Assembly: GCA_022822265.1 (NCBI GenBank)
Contig: JAJECA010000003.1
Location: forward strand, 83,967-147,966
DNA from: Acidimicrobiia bacterium
GTDB taxonomy: Bacteria > Actinomycetota > Acidimicrobiia > Acidimicrobiales > Bin134
Direction of reading: 5' to 3'
DNA: 64,000 nucleotides
A program made the position numbers and the translations under genes. The notes under the pieces were generated by a model that was given only the letters and a program-made list of their open reading frames with translations, did no database searches and was not told where the DNA came from. Positions 9,311-17,779 of the stretch are shown piece by piece (position 1 is the stretch's first letter; each line of letters begins with the position of its first letter).

Positions 9311-9342
9311 GCCAGCGGTCGCGGCCCCCTGCGACCGCTGGC
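9311..9342. repeat. perfect 12-bp inverted repeat with GCGACCG cores
   Basis: GCCAGCGGTCGC (9311-9322) and GCGACCGCTGGC (9331-9342) flank an 8-base loop. The arms contain GCGACCG, the core of the TTGCGACCGG element, here in inverted order, 19 bases before the tandem promoter of the dipeptidase. It could be an extra operator or a terminator for the toxin-antitoxin pair. Confidence 0.6.
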
Positions 9343-9360
9343 GGATCCGGTCGGGGACAG

Positions 9361-9396
9361 TTGCGACCGGCTGCGACCGGTGGGGTTACACACGAT
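9361..9396 (+). promoter_or_regulatory. tandem TTGCGACCGG promoter, copy b
   Basis: TTGCGACCGG then CTGCGACCGG (9361-9380), apparent -10 CACGAT at 9391-9396, and ATG at 9403. The spacing is as in copy a to within one base. Confidence 0.65.
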
Positions 9397-9402
9397 GGGC
9401 GC

Positions 9403-10173
9403 ATGACGAGAAATACTGCTGTTCGAACAAACGACACCGCCACACGCCCTGCGGCTGTGGGAAAGCTGTTGATGTCGCCGGAGGTGGTGCCCGAGCAGAG
9501 ACTGGGGTGGTGCCGGCATCTTCCGCCGATGCCTTTGGCCTTTGGGCTGCCCGGGGCGCGCCAACGGTGTGTGGGCTCGTCGCAGCCGCTGGTCGAGGTG
9601 CGCGACATCGACGTGCTCGACGCCTACGAGCACCTGGGCATCTTGGCGGCGCGCCGCATGTTGGTGCGCTCTGATGTGGCCAAGCGACTGTTGCTGGCCG
9701 AGCGGCTTTTGCCGAGCGGGTTCTCGCTGGTCGTGCTGGATGCATGGCGGTCTCCCGACGAGCAGCAGGCCCTGGTGCGCTTCTACGGCGACTGTGCTGC
9801 CGAGGACGGGTTCGTCGCCCCCGTGTCAGACGACGGGTGCCGCCCGCCGCACACCACAGGAGGGACCGTCGATCTCACCTTGTCGTGGCTGGATCAGCCC
9901 CTGGCGCTGGGCACCGATTTCGACTCGTTCGACGCCGAGGCCGCCGTCCACGCCTTCGAGGCGCCCGGCGCGGATGCCCGTGTGCGGCTGTTGCGCCGCG
10001 GGTTCGCCTACGCCATGTCAACCGCGGGCTTCGTGCCCTACGAGATGGAGTGGTGGCACTGGTCCCACGGCGACGACGTGTGGGCCCAGGCGATGGGACG
10101 GCCCGCCCTGTACGACATCGTGGAGCACCCGCCTGTTGAGCGAACCCGCTCGGCGGGAATCAGCCTGGACTGA
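9403..10173 (+). CDS. VanX-type D-alanyl-D-alanine dipeptidase (M15D)
   Basis: A 256-residue protein with the M15D signature: an Arg in DAWRSPDEQQ near residue 116, a zinc-binding PPHTTGGTVDLTL block near 150 (His...Asp) and EMEWWHWS near 213-220 (Glu-x-x-His). VanX-type enzymes hydrolyse D-Ala-D-Ala, the end of the peptidoglycan stem precursor. I see no signal peptide, so it would act in the cytoplasm of whichever cell it is in. I chose ATG 9403, placed leaderless behind the tandem promoter, over upstream in-frame codons. No VanH/VanA partners adjoin, so vancomycin resistance is unlikely. It ends in GISLD, like the tails of the relaxase-linked proteins. Confidence 0.85.
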   Translation: MTRNTAVRTNDTATRPAAVGKLLMSPEVVPEQRLGWCRHLPPMPLAFGLPGARQRCVGSSQPLVEVRDIDVLDAYEHLGILAARRMLVRSDVAKRLLLAERLLPSGFSLVVLDAWRSPDEQQALVRFYGDCAAEDGFVAPVSDDGCRPPHTTGGTVDLTLSWLDQPLALGTDFDSFDAEAAVHAFEAPGADARVRLLRRGFAYAMSTAGFVPYEMEWWHWSHGDDVWAQAMGRPALYDIVEHPPVERTRSAGISLD

Positions 10174-10266
10174 GGCCATTGTCCACGGGGCCGGGGACGA
10201 GCCTTTCTGGAGCGCGCTTCATGGCGACGGTGTCTCCGGGGTCAAACTTTGCGGAACACTGATGCC

Positions 10267-10281
10267 TTGCAAGCGAGCGGA
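10267..10281 (-). promoter_or_regulatory. 15-base element TCCGCTCGCTTGCAA, copy 1
   Basis: An exact copy of a 15-mer found seven times in the window, here in reverse orientation. Together with the flanking 28 bases it is imperfectly repeated at 10413. It lies in a 330-base region without a gene (10174-10503). Confidence 0.6.
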
Positions 10282-10412
10282 ATTCAATTGGCGTTTCCGG
10301 CGGTTGTGCTCGATTCCCCGGTCGATGGGCTAACTGCATAGTCTTATCGCCGAAATTCAACGGATTATTGAGGTATTTGGGAGCGAAGCCCGGAGCGGCG
10401 GGAAGGGCGCTC

Positions 10413-10427
10413 TTGCAAGCGAGCGGA
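10413..10427 (-). promoter_or_regulatory. 15-base element TCCGCTCGCTTGCAA, copy 2
   Basis: An exact 15-mer copy 146 bases after copy 1. Both are followed by a similar stretch that reads GCGTTTCCGGCG or GCATTTCGGGCG and then TTGTGC, so about 43 bases are duplicated. It lies 77 bases before the gene at 10504 and may serve it. Confidence 0.6.
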
Positions 10428-10503
10428 AACCAGCTAGCATTTCGGGCGTTTGTGCGCAGAGTGCGCGCAGACGCAGGTGCCCGGTGAGTTGGAGGTGGCG
10501 CTG

Positions 10504-10743
10504 GTGAGCCGAATTGACGTTGTGCACAAGGCCGATGGGGTGTCGCTCATTTTGGCCAGTCACGGGTTCTCAATGAGCGTGGATCTGTCCCAATCCCAAG
10601 CGGACGACCTGCTGGAGCAGCTGGTGTCGCAGCAGTCGGCGTCCGCGAGCCAGAGAGCCGGTTCCGAAGCCAGCGACCAGGAGTTCGCCCAACCGGCGCG
10701 GGAGGCGTCGGGAGTCGGCTGCGGGGCGGTCGGCGGCGAGTAG
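10504..10743 (+). CDS. small protein, paralogue of the N-terminus of the RAMA-domain protein
   Basis: A 79-residue protein starting at GTG 10504, six bases after GGAGGTGG. Residues 1-42 align with the first 42 residues of the protein at 11268: both read S-x-[IV]-x-V, D/E-G-x-SL, then L-x-x-x-Q-x-DDL-x-x-x-LV. Even the ribosome sites are alike. The second half is polar and probably disordered. The shared piece may be a small protein-interaction module. No function is known to me. Confidence 0.6.
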   Translation: MSRIDVVHKADGVSLILASHGFSMSVDLSQSQADDLLEQLVSQQSASASQRAGSEASDQEFAQPAREASGVGCGAVGGE

Positions 10744-10751
10744 GCCGGGTC

Positions 10752-10773
10752 CCTCGGGCCCATGGGTCCGAGG
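10752..10773 (+). terminator. hairpin after the 10504 gene
   Basis: A near-perfect 22-base palindrome (one G-T pair) centred on CCATGG, beginning 9 bases after the stop codon. There is no U tract, as is common for high-GC actinobacterial terminators. Confidence 0.5.
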
Positions 10774-11257
10774 CGGACATCTACGCTGGGGCCTAGACCA
10801 CGGCGGTGTTTGCGGCAATGGAACCCGAACTGGCCGTAGGCGGCCCACAGGAAGGCGCGAGCACACCAGCAGGAAATGGGGGGCTGGGCCGCCGGATGTG
10901 CGGCCCGTGGTCACCCGCGGTCCCCAGGGTGAGCCCGACCTGCAGACGCAGCGGCTCGACTTTGAGAATCCGGCCCAGGCACCGCCGCGCGGGCATCAGG
11001 CCGGGTCGGGTTGCGAATCGTGCTAGCAGTGTGTCGGGTTGAGGTCATGGTAGCTGCGACTTCCGGGCCCAAGGCTGCCTACCAGCGGCCCGTGGTATGC
11101 GAGTGTGGAATTTCAGCCGCCGGTATGCGCGGCGTGTTCTTGGCGCAGTGTTGGTCCAGGGATCTTACGAGAATCCGGGGGTTCCTCTATAGACTGGACG
11201 TGTGGAAGCAGCGCATTCTTCGGGCAGGCCTGGGTGGTGATGCTCTCCCAGTCGATT
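10774..11257. other. intergenic region, nothing recognised
   Basis: About 480 bases between the two paralogous small regulator-like genes. Short open frames here do not resemble proteins. I see no repeat or RNA gene. Confidence 0.45.
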
Positions 11258-11267
11258 GGAGGTGGCG

Positions 11268-11957
11268 GTGAGCGGAGTCACTGTAGAGCAGCAGCCTGAA
11301 GGCACATCGCTCAGATTCGAGAGCGGGGACATATCGGTGGACGTGCTGCTGACCCCAAGGCAGGTCGACGACCTTGTGACCAAGCTGGTCGGCCGCTCGG
11401 AAGGGGAAGTGGGGCGGCAGCAGGACTCGGACCAGCGGCCCAAGCAGACAGATAGGACACGCGCCGCTACGAACAAGGGAGTTGCCGCGGTGCTCCCCCT
11501 GTTGAACGCCGGGATTCTCCGAGCGGGGGAAAGGCTGACGATGCGGTCGGCGGGCGAGGAGCACTCCGCTGTGGTCCGACAAGACGGATCGTTCGACATC
11601 GGCGGCCACATCGAGGGGTCGCCGACCGAGGCTGCGACCTACGCGGCGCAGGCGCAGAGGTCTGGGTGGAGGATGTGGAAGAACACCGCCGGGGAGACGC
11701 TCGAAGAACTGCGGTGGCGCCTTCGCGCGTCAGATTTCCGCGACGACGAGGGCAATGCGAGCAAGACGGTCGAAGAGTGGGTTGATTTCTGTATACGCAC
11801 GCACCAGAAGACCCCCAACAAAGACCGGCCCGGCACCGTGGCCGCGTTCTTCAGCGACAAGGGAGTCGAGGACACCGGCAGCGCCCGAGCCGTCCTCGAC
11901 CAGTGGTTCAAGTGGTGCATCGACCAGAAGTGGACCCGCGCTGTCGGCCGCGCCTGA
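11268..11957 (+). CDS. RAMA-domain protein
   Basis: A 229-residue protein from GTG 11268 (GGAGGTGG at 11258-11265). Residues 1-42 match the small protein at 10504. Residues about 78-150 show the RAMA pattern (restriction-enzyme adenine-methylase-associated): LLNAGILRAGERL, then HSAVVRQDGSFDIGG, SPTEAATYAA and GWRMW. RAMA domains are thought to read modified DNA or to accompany methylases. The C-terminal 75 residues are Trp-rich and helical (EEWVDFC, DQWFKWC). It may couple recognition of methylated DNA to gene control on the element; that is inference. Confidence 0.7.
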   Translation: MSGVTVEQQPEGTSLRFESGDISVDVLLTPRQVDDLVTKLVGRSEGEVGRQQDSDQRPKQTDRTRAATNKGVAAVLPLLNAGILRAGERLTMRSAGEEHSAVVRQDGSFDIGGHIEGSPTEAATYAAQAQRSGWRMWKNTAGETLEELRWRLRASDFRDDEGNASKTVEEWVDFCIRTHQKTPNKDRPGTVAAFFSDKGVEDTGSARAVLDQWFKWCIDQKWTRAVGRA

Positions 11958-12520
11958 GCCCGCAGCAGCCGCCCCCGCTCAAGCAGCGGCGGCCCGACAG
12001 CCCACGATGCGGCCCTGCCGGTCCTTCCCCGACACGTCGGAGCCGACAACACCGTGACGACTCTCGACTTCGGCTAGACAGCCCTGTTCGCGCTGTTCAG
12101 CCCGGCACCTTCATTCCCCGACATCGCATCGGGCCAGCCGCGGCGAGCCAGCCCGCTTCGGCTGCCTTGGTCCCCGGCCTAGAGTCAACCAGGTCGGCCA
12201 CAAAGTTCCGCTCGCTTGCAATCACAGGCTGGGAAAGGCCCGCTGGACGGCAGTGCGGCCAGCTCGCCCCCTCACCGTACTGCACCCTTGCCCCGTTTGG
12301 ACGACGGGGCGCTCCGGAGAGCGGCTTGTCCGGGTTCGTGAAGTAAATACCCTGGTTACAGCACATTTTCGATGCTGCGACCGTGTTGTCGCAAGCCGCG
12401 GGTATGCTGGTTCGAGCAGTTCCTCCACAGTGTTCCAAGGCTTCGAGCTGTAGCCGCCAGCAGCGGGGGCAGAGGATCCCCGCACGACACCGGAAGCCGG
12501 GATGCGTGCGCGATTTTTTC
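11958..12520. other. intergenic region with one 15-base element
   Basis: About 560 bases without a credible gene, upstream of the exported-protein operon. An exact copy of TCCGCTCGCTTGCAA lies at 12207-12221 (plus orientation, copy 3). Nothing else is recognised. Confidence 0.5.
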
Positions 12521-12535
12521 TCCGCTCGCTTGCAA
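12521..12535 (+). promoter_or_regulatory. 15-base element TCCGCTCGCTTGCAA, copy 4, before the lipoprotein operon
   Basis: An exact copy followed directly by CATACT, which fits a -10 hexamer, and then by a strong ribosome site GGAGGA (12545-12550) before the ATG at 12555. The same 15-mer plus a -10-like TATGTT stands before the Tad operon at 54561, suggesting common control of the two surface operons. Confidence 0.6.
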
Positions 12536-12554
12536 CATACTCTTGGAGGACCCT

Positions 12555-13817
12555 ATGAGGATTCGTATTCGGACACTCGCGATCGCCGCGGCGGTCGCAA
12601 TCGCTTCGGCGGGCTGCGGCGGACAGGACGCCGCCGAGCCGATTGCGGGAAGCACTGGCGAGCCGGGCCCGCCTGAAGCGACCCTTTCGCCCGCCGCCGA
12701 GCCGGCCCTACCCGGCGAGGCGGCGGAACAGGCGGATGGCGGGACCGGCGCGGGTTCCATCCCCCCGGCCCGAGTTGAGCCGGTCCCGACATCTGCCCCC
12801 GCTGCAACGCCGGCCCCGACTTCGCCCCCGCAGGAGCCGGTGGTGGTCGCTCCAGAGCCGCTGGTGTGCGAGCCGGTCGAGGTCCACGGCGAGCCGCACG
12901 ACACCGAGCCCGCCGACACCGACGGCGACGGGGCCGACGACACCTGCGTCTACTTCGGCTACGCCGGCCACACCCACGACGCCGAACCGGTGGTGCAAGA
13001 GCCCGAGGCCGAGCCGGTGGAGACCGAAGGGCAGATTCCGACGCGTATCGGCCAGCCCGACAAGGGCTGCGTGGAGCTGGACTCGGGCGGCTGGGAATGC
13101 CCCGAGGACCAGACCGAGACCCCGACGCTGCCCACTCCTGAGCCTACGGCGGAGGCGTGGGGCGGCGGCGGCACCGGGTGGCACTGGGACGGCCACGGCC
13201 AGCCGGTGGCCGAGCGGGTGTGGTCTCAAGCCGAGACCGCCAGCCCTTGGCCTCCCGCGGGCGAGGGCCGGGCCGAGTTGGACTGGATGACCCAGTGCAT
13301 GCGCGAGCGCCACGAGCACGCGTCGGAGATGGTGCGTCGCGGCTGGGTTCCCGAATCGGCGGCGTCGCACGAGGCGGGGGCCAGGGACTGCTCCATCTAC
13401 CTGTCCGAGGCGTGGGGGCCCGTCGTGCTCGACGGCAGGGACCGGGCCTGCGTGCTGGAGAGCCTTTTGGCCCGAAACGTCCGCACCATTTCGGGCGTCA
13501 ACCGCTCCCACACCATGTGGGACTGCCCGACGGCGCCAGAGGGCACCGACCCCGCCCCGCTGCGCCCGTTCGAGGCCCGCTGCGACGACCTGGTGGGCCG
13601 GCTGGCCGATGCCGGCCACGTCACAGAGCAGGTCCGGCACTGGTGCGCCATGCCCGTCTCGAATCCTTACGGCCAGCCGGGAGGCCCCCTGCCCGACCGC
13701 GACCCGGCCGACCCGTGCGATTCGCAGCGGTACGCGGCGAAGAACCTGCGCGAAATCTACTGGCTCGCCGTCGGCGAAAACGGCCAGTCGGCCCGCTATG
13801 ACTGGAGACCCTGCTAG
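12555..13817 (+). CDS. exported lipoprotein with His/Cys-containing segments
   Basis: A 420-residue protein. ATG 12555 has an ideal ribosome site; the open frame before it is ignored. Residues 1-21 are a lipoprotein signal ending in the lipobox ASAGC. A Pro/Ala/Glu-rich low-complexity stretch (22-105) follows. A segment near 110-145 (HGEPHDTEPADTDGDG, then HTHDAEPV) is homologous to one in the next gene (HGEPHQTFPHDGNGNG, then HTHSIELV). The C-terminal half has ten or so Cys, probably disulphide-bonded outside the cell. It is the first gene of an operon with 4-bp or smaller spacings. Function unknown; a surface or cell-wall role is inferred. Confidence 0.7.
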   Translation: MRIRIRTLAIAAAVAIASAGCGGQDAAEPIAGSTGEPGPPEATLSPAAEPALPGEAAEQADGGTGAGSIPPARVEPVPTSAPAATPAPTSPPQEPVVVAPEPLVCEPVEVHGEPHDTEPADTDGDGADDTCVYFGYAGHTHDAEPVVQEPEAEPVETEGQIPTRIGQPDKGCVELDSGGWECPEDQTETPTLPTPEPTAEAWGGGGTGWHWDGHGQPVAERVWSQAETASPWPPAGEGRAELDWMTQCMRERHEHASEMVRRGWVPESAASHEAGARDCSIYLSEAWGPVVLDGRDRACVLESLLARNVRTISGVNRSHTMWDCPTAPEGTDPAPLRPFEARCDDLVGRLADAGHVTEQVRHWCAMPVSNPYGQPGGPLPDRDPADPCDSQRYAAKNLREIYWLAVGENGQSARYDWRPC

Positions 13818-16310
13818 ATGCCGCCACGCGGGCAGCGAGGGCTCCGGCGGTCTTGGCGGTGGCGTCTCGCGGTGGTGTTCGCGGCGTTCGCGCTGTTGAC
13901 CACCGCCCACCAGTGCGAGGACAACGACGGCAACCCCATCGCCCACGACCACTGCTGGGACGGGACAGAGGCCGCACCTGGGCACTGCCCGCCCCGCCCC
14001 ACGCCGGTGCCGACGCCGGTGCCCACCCCGGTGCCGACGCCGGAGCCGCCGACCGAGGTGGCGGTGACCGACTGCTCGGGACATCCGGCGATCGTCCACG
14101 GCGAGCCGCACCAGACGTTCCCGCACGACGGCAACGGCAACGGCATCCAAGAGACCTGCGCCTACCCCGGCGTTATCCCCCACACCCACTCCATTGAGCT
14201 GGTCAGCCACACCCACACCTACTACCCCTACGACCGGGAGGGCTCGGGCTGCACCCACTCCCATCAGGCGCCGACCGGCACCGCCCACTGGGCGCCTGGA
14301 TCGTGCCAGGCCCAAGTCCGACCGCAGAGGCCCGACGACGCGTCGCCCCCGCCGTTCCCGCCGACCGGCGCGGGCACCCAGGCGAACCCGATAGACACCC
14401 CCGCGTTCCACAGCCCGGAATGCACATGGGCGATGTTCGACAACAACGACTACGTGGTCTGCTACGAGGCCCGCTCCCCGACGGTCACCCTGGAGCACCA
14501 CAACCTGTGGCGCAACGAGGAGCTCATCGCGGGCGAATGGGTGATCGTGTCGTGGGGCATCAGCAGCTGCGGCCTCGGCCAGGGCGAGCCCAGCAACTGC
14601 GGCCACACCCCCCACCCCGGCACCCTCACCCGCCGCCAGATTTGGCACACCCACGCGGACTCCCAGACCTGGGAGCGGCTGTGGGTGCGCGTGCAGCGCG
14701 ACTGCCAGCCCCAGACCGGCGAGCACGACCACGGCCCCGAGGTGTGCGAGCCCGACCACCCGCCGGTGCCCGACTGCGTGCCGGGGCTGCCCGACGACCA
14801 GACCCAGACGTTCACCGCACACGACGCGGGAGGCGACAACACCACAGTGGAGGTGCCGGGCTGCGACCCGTCGGGCACCGACTGCGAACCCGGCCCCGGC
14901 GAGCACACCCACGGCTCCCGCTGCGAGCCCGACCACCCGCCGGTGCCCGACTGCGTGCCAGGGCTGCCCAGCACCCAGACCCGCTCCTACACCGCCCACA
15001 ACGCCGACGGGCAGAACACGTCGGTCAGCGTGCCCGGCTGCGTCACCGCCGACTGCGAGCCCGGCCCCGGCGAGCACGCCCACGGCCCTCTGTGCGAGCG
15101 CGACCACCCGCCGGTGCCGTCGTGCGTGCCCGGGCTGCCCGACATCCAAAGCGCCCGGTACGCCACTCACGACTCGGCGGGCCACAACATCACGGTCAGC
15201 GTGCCCGGGTGCGTCGCCACGTGTGTGCCACAACCCGGCGAGCACAAGCACGGCTCTGTCTGCGAGAGCGACCACCCGCCGGTGCCCGACTGCGTGCCAG
15301 GGCTGCCCGACACCCAGAGCGCCCTGTACACCGCCCACGACTCGGCGGGCGAGAACATCACGGTCAGCGTCGTGGGCTGCGTGACGACCAACACCAACTG
15401 CGTCCCCGACCCCGGCGAGCACGTCCACGGGGCGCGCTGCGAGGCCGACCACCCGCCGGTGCCGTCGTGCGTGGCCGGGCTGCCCGACACCTTGTCGCGC
15501 TCCTACACCTCCCACAACGCCGCGGGCCAGAACATCACAGTCTCGGTCCCCGGCTGCGTGCCCACCACCCCGCCGCCGGTGATCCCCGACCCCGACCCCG
15601 ACCCCGATCTGCCGGTGTGCGACTCGAACTGGGGGGCGGGCGAGCTGGCGGCGCTGGCGGCTCGGGTGCGGTGGGAGTCGTATCTCGGCGCGGGCGACAG
15701 CCCGCCCACCCCCGAGATCGCAGGCGGCAGCAGCTTCGCCCTCGTCGCCTCGGACGTTCAGGGCGGCACCCACCGTCCGGCCTGGATGTGGCTGGCTCTG
15801 AGCGGCACGAGGCTCAACCGGGGAACCCTCGACGTGTCCGACCAGCGCGACGGCCACGAATGCTACTGGGAGGCCACCGGCGTGGGCGTCGAGATGCGCG
15901 AGCTGATCCCATCCGGCGGCGGCGACACAGAAATGCGGGCGCTCGCCACCAGCGGCAGCGTCGGAGCGGCCCAAGCCCTGGCCACCGCGCTGGCCACCTG
16001 GGACCGCTGGACAACCGGCGAGCAGGCCGAGTGGGCCGCAGCGTTCTCCCCGGCCCGGCGGGTGGCGCCGGCGTGGTGCAACGACGACGACCTGCCGGTG
16101 TGGCGCACGCTCGGCGACCGCGAGGCCACCGAGGAAGCCCGCCGGACGGCGTGCCGCTGGGAAATCCCCCGCAAGGGCATCTGGGAGTGGAAGCTCAAAG
16201 TCGCCTACACCAGCGACCAGGGTGACACAGCCGTCGTGCAGCTCGACAGCGACGTGTCGTGGTTCCAGACCGCCATCGACCTCACCGAGGAGAGGACGAC
16301 CATCTGGTGA
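13818..16310 (+). CDS. secreted His/Cys tandem-repeat protein
   Basis: An 830-residue protein whose ATG directly follows the previous stop. Residues 1-32 are a Sec-type signal (basic start, hydrophobic AVVFAAFALLTTA). A PTPVPTPVP-type linker follows, then a His-rich segment shared with the preceding lipoprotein. Residues about 295-585 consist of five tandem repeats of about 58 residues. Each has C-x-P-x-PGEH-x-HG, CE-x-DHPPVP-x-CVPGLP, a YTAH-DSAG-like stretch and NITVSVPGC. A non-repetitive 240-residue C-terminal domain with Trp follows. The regular Cys and His-x-His suggest disulphides and possibly metal binding. I know no family for it. Confidence 0.7.
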   Translation: MPPRGQRGLRRSWRWRLAVVFAAFALLTTAHQCEDNDGNPIAHDHCWDGTEAAPGHCPPRPTPVPTPVPTPVPTPEPPTEVAVTDCSGHPAIVHGEPHQTFPHDGNGNGIQETCAYPGVIPHTHSIELVSHTHTYYPYDREGSGCTHSHQAPTGTAHWAPGSCQAQVRPQRPDDASPPPFPPTGAGTQANPIDTPAFHSPECTWAMFDNNDYVVCYEARSPTVTLEHHNLWRNEELIAGEWVIVSWGISSCGLGQGEPSNCGHTPHPGTLTRRQIWHTHADSQTWERLWVRVQRDCQPQTGEHDHGPEVCEPDHPPVPDCVPGLPDDQTQTFTAHDAGGDNTTVEVPGCDPSGTDCEPGPGEHTHGSRCEPDHPPVPDCVPGLPSTQTRSYTAHNADGQNTSVSVPGCVTADCEPGPGEHAHGPLCERDHPPVPSCVPGLPDIQSARYATHDSAGHNITVSVPGCVATCVPQPGEHKHGSVCESDHPPVPDCVPGLPDTQSALYTAHDSAGENITVSVVGCVTTNTNCVPDPGEHVHGARCEADHPPVPSCVAGLPDTLSRSYTSHNAAGQNITVSVPGCVPTTPPPVIPDPDPDPDLPVCDSNWGAGELAALAARVRWESYLGAGDSPPTPEIAGGSSFALVASDVQGGTHRPAWMWLALSGTRLNRGTLDVSDQRDGHECYWEATGVGVEMRELIPSGGGDTEMRALATSGSVGAAQALATALATWDRWTTGEQAEWAAAFSPARRVAPAWCNDDDLPVWRTLGDREATEEARRTACRWEIPRKGIWEWKLKVAYTSDQGDTAVVQLDSDVSWFQTAIDLTEERTTIW
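14700..15570 (+). repeat. five in-frame tandem repeats of about 174 bp
   Basis: The units begin near 14700, 14880, 15051, 15219 and 15399 and encode the PGEH-x-HG / DHPPVP-x-CVPGLP / NITVSVPGC module. Nucleotide conservation between units is high, implying recent duplication or gene conversion, so copy number may vary between strains. Confidence 0.75.
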
Positions 16311-16888
16311 TGTGGACCACCTGGCCCGCCGGGCTCCTGGGCCCCGTGGTCGGCTGGATACGCCTCTCCATCGCCATTCCCATGCTGGCCGCAATGCTCG
16401 CGGCAGCCTCCGGCGGCTGGGCCGACCCACTGAAGTGGTCGATCCTGCTTGCGTGCGCCGCGGTCCTTCACATCGCCCTCCGCGCCACGCACCGCCGCCG
16501 GGCCGTCTACGCCGCAATCAACCTCATGTACGCGTCACTGCTGCTCATTTGGGCGCTGTTCTGGAAATCGCTGGCCGGAAACTGGTGGGCACTGTTGACC
16601 GGGCTCACCGGCGGGCTAATCCTGCTCGGCTGGGACGGGCTCACCCGCCGGGGGCTCGCCCGCTCCGCTGTGGACAAGCCTGGGGACAATCCGCTGGCGG
16701 TGACCATCGACATCGGAGCGCTCTGGGGATTCGCAGAAGCCTCCACCCCGACAGTGCTCGGCCTCAAAGACGGAACCCACGTGGTCCTGCAACCCGGCTA
16801 CCGGTACGTATGGTGGCTCAGAGCCGAGCCCAAAGAACCAGCCGAGCTGATCATCCCCATCGAAGGCGACGACTTCAGTGCCAACTGA
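16310..16888 (+). CDS. polytopic membrane protein
   Basis: A 192-residue protein from ATG 16310, which overlaps the preceding stop as TGATG. Four hydrophobic segments lie near residues 8-30, 35-55, 62-85 and 90-112 (for example LLGPVVGWIRLSIAIPMLAA, ASLLLIWALFW). A soluble C-terminal domain (about 115-192) contains VTIDIGALWGF and an acidic end. It probably anchors or assists the exported proteins encoded before it. No family recognised. Confidence 0.6.
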   Translation: MWTTWPAGLLGPVVGWIRLSIAIPMLAAMLAAASGGWADPLKWSILLACAAVLHIALRATHRRRAVYAAINLMYASLLLIWALFWKSLAGNWWALLTGLTGGLILLGWDGLTRRGLARSAVDKPGDNPLAVTIDIGALWGFAEASTPTVLGLKDGTHVVLQPGYRYVWWLRAEPKEPAELIIPIEGDDFSAN

Positions 16889-17465
16889 GATGCGCCCCGC
16901 CGCCGCGATCCTGGCCGGCGCGCTGCTGTTGGCCGCGTTCGGCTGCAACCGGGGCGAGCCCATGGGGCCGGCGGGCATCACCGGGGAATGGGCAGCCTCC
17001 GCGTTCGCAACCCCCCAGCCCAAAGCCGCATCCTGGCCACTCGGCATCGAGGCGACAGCCCTCGATGTCACAGACGGCGACACGATCACCGTGCGGATCG
17101 GAGACCGCACAGAGTCGGTCCGCCTCATCGGGATCGACACCCCCGAGACCGGCCGCGGCGGGCACACGCAACCGGAGTGCGGCAGCCAACAGGCCACCGA
17201 GTTCTTCGACGGGCTGCTCCAAAGCGGCGACGCGGTCACCATCAACACCGATGCCCAGCGCCGCGACCACTACGGGCGGCTGCTGGGCTACGTGTACCGG
17301 GCCGAAGACAACCTGTTCGTGAACCTGGAGATCGCCGCAGCAGGCTACGCCCGAGCACTGCCCATCGAGCCCAACACCAGATGGGCCGACCAGATCGCCC
17401 ACGCCGCCCAACAAGCCCCCGACCGGCAACTCGGCCTCTGGCCGCTATACCACCTCAGCCCATGA
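16878..17465 (+). CDS. thermonuclease-like (SNase) lipoprotein
   Basis: A 195-residue protein from GTG 16878 (ATG 16890 is the alternative). The first 23 residues are hydrophobic and end in AAFGC, a lipobox. The rest is a staphylococcal-nuclease fold with all key pieces: VTDGDTITV, VRLIGIDTPE and QRRDHYGRLLGYVY. These carry the Asp/Asp, Arg-Asp-Glu and second Arg needed for calcium-dependent hydrolysis of DNA or RNA. It would act on the outer side of the membrane. In a conjugative element it could degrade extracellular DNA or belong to surface remodelling; the first is family knowledge, the second inference. Confidence 0.85.
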   Translation: MPTEMRPAAAILAGALLLAAFGCNRGEPMGPAGITGEWAASAFATPQPKAASWPLGIEATALDVTDGDTITVRIGDRTESVRLIGIDTPETGRGGHTQPECGSQQATEFFDGLLQSGDAVTINTDAQRRDHYGRLLGYVYRAEDNLFVNLEIAAAGYARALPIEPNTRWADQIAHAAQQAPDRQLGLWPLYHLSP

Positions 17466-17779
17466 CCGCCATAGACCGCCGACAACCCGCCAAAGGCGAA
17501 AACGCCGCGGTCTTCTCGATGCTCAGCGACCAGACCCAGGGCACAGAATGCGAGAGCTGCGCGGCCAGAATGCACATGGCCGTCCAACACTGGCACTGCC
17601 CGGTGTGCGGCTGGCGATGGAACATCACAACCACACCCGACAACAGGATCGAGGCCCTCGGCACCCACAGCAATAGGAACCGGATCGCCGTGGTGGACAT
17701 CACCCGCCTAGCCACCCCAGCACCCAGCGCTGGCCACACCGCCCCACACTCCCACACCCCCGCCGACACCGCACCATGA
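17462..17779 (+). CDS. small zinc-ribbon protein
   Basis: A 105-residue protein overlapping the nuclease stop by four bases. CESC near residue 30 and CPVCGW near 45 form a CxxC...CxxC zinc ribbon. The Pro/His-rich tail is probably disordered. No signal peptide. The context is operonic with exported proteins. Function unknown. Confidence 0.6.
   Translation: MTAIDRRQPAKGENAAVFSMLSDQTQGTECESCAARMHMAVQHWHCPVCGWRWNITTTPDNRIEALGTHSNRNRIAVVDITRLATPAPSAGHTAPHSHTPADTAP

Noticed and set aside
9403..10173. Vancomycin resistance gene
   Set aside because: VanX-type fold but no vanH, vanA/B or vanRS partners nearby.
14700..15570. Regular repeats considered as a CRISPR array
   Set aside because: Units are about 174 bp, fully coding, without short identical repeats and unique spacers, and no cas genes are present.
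12708..16517. A 1269-codon open frame on the minus strand opposite the exported-protein operon
   Set aside because: Its Arg/Gly/Val/His-rich composition is that of an antisense shadow in high-GC DNA; the plus strand has signal peptides, ribosome sites and coupled starts.
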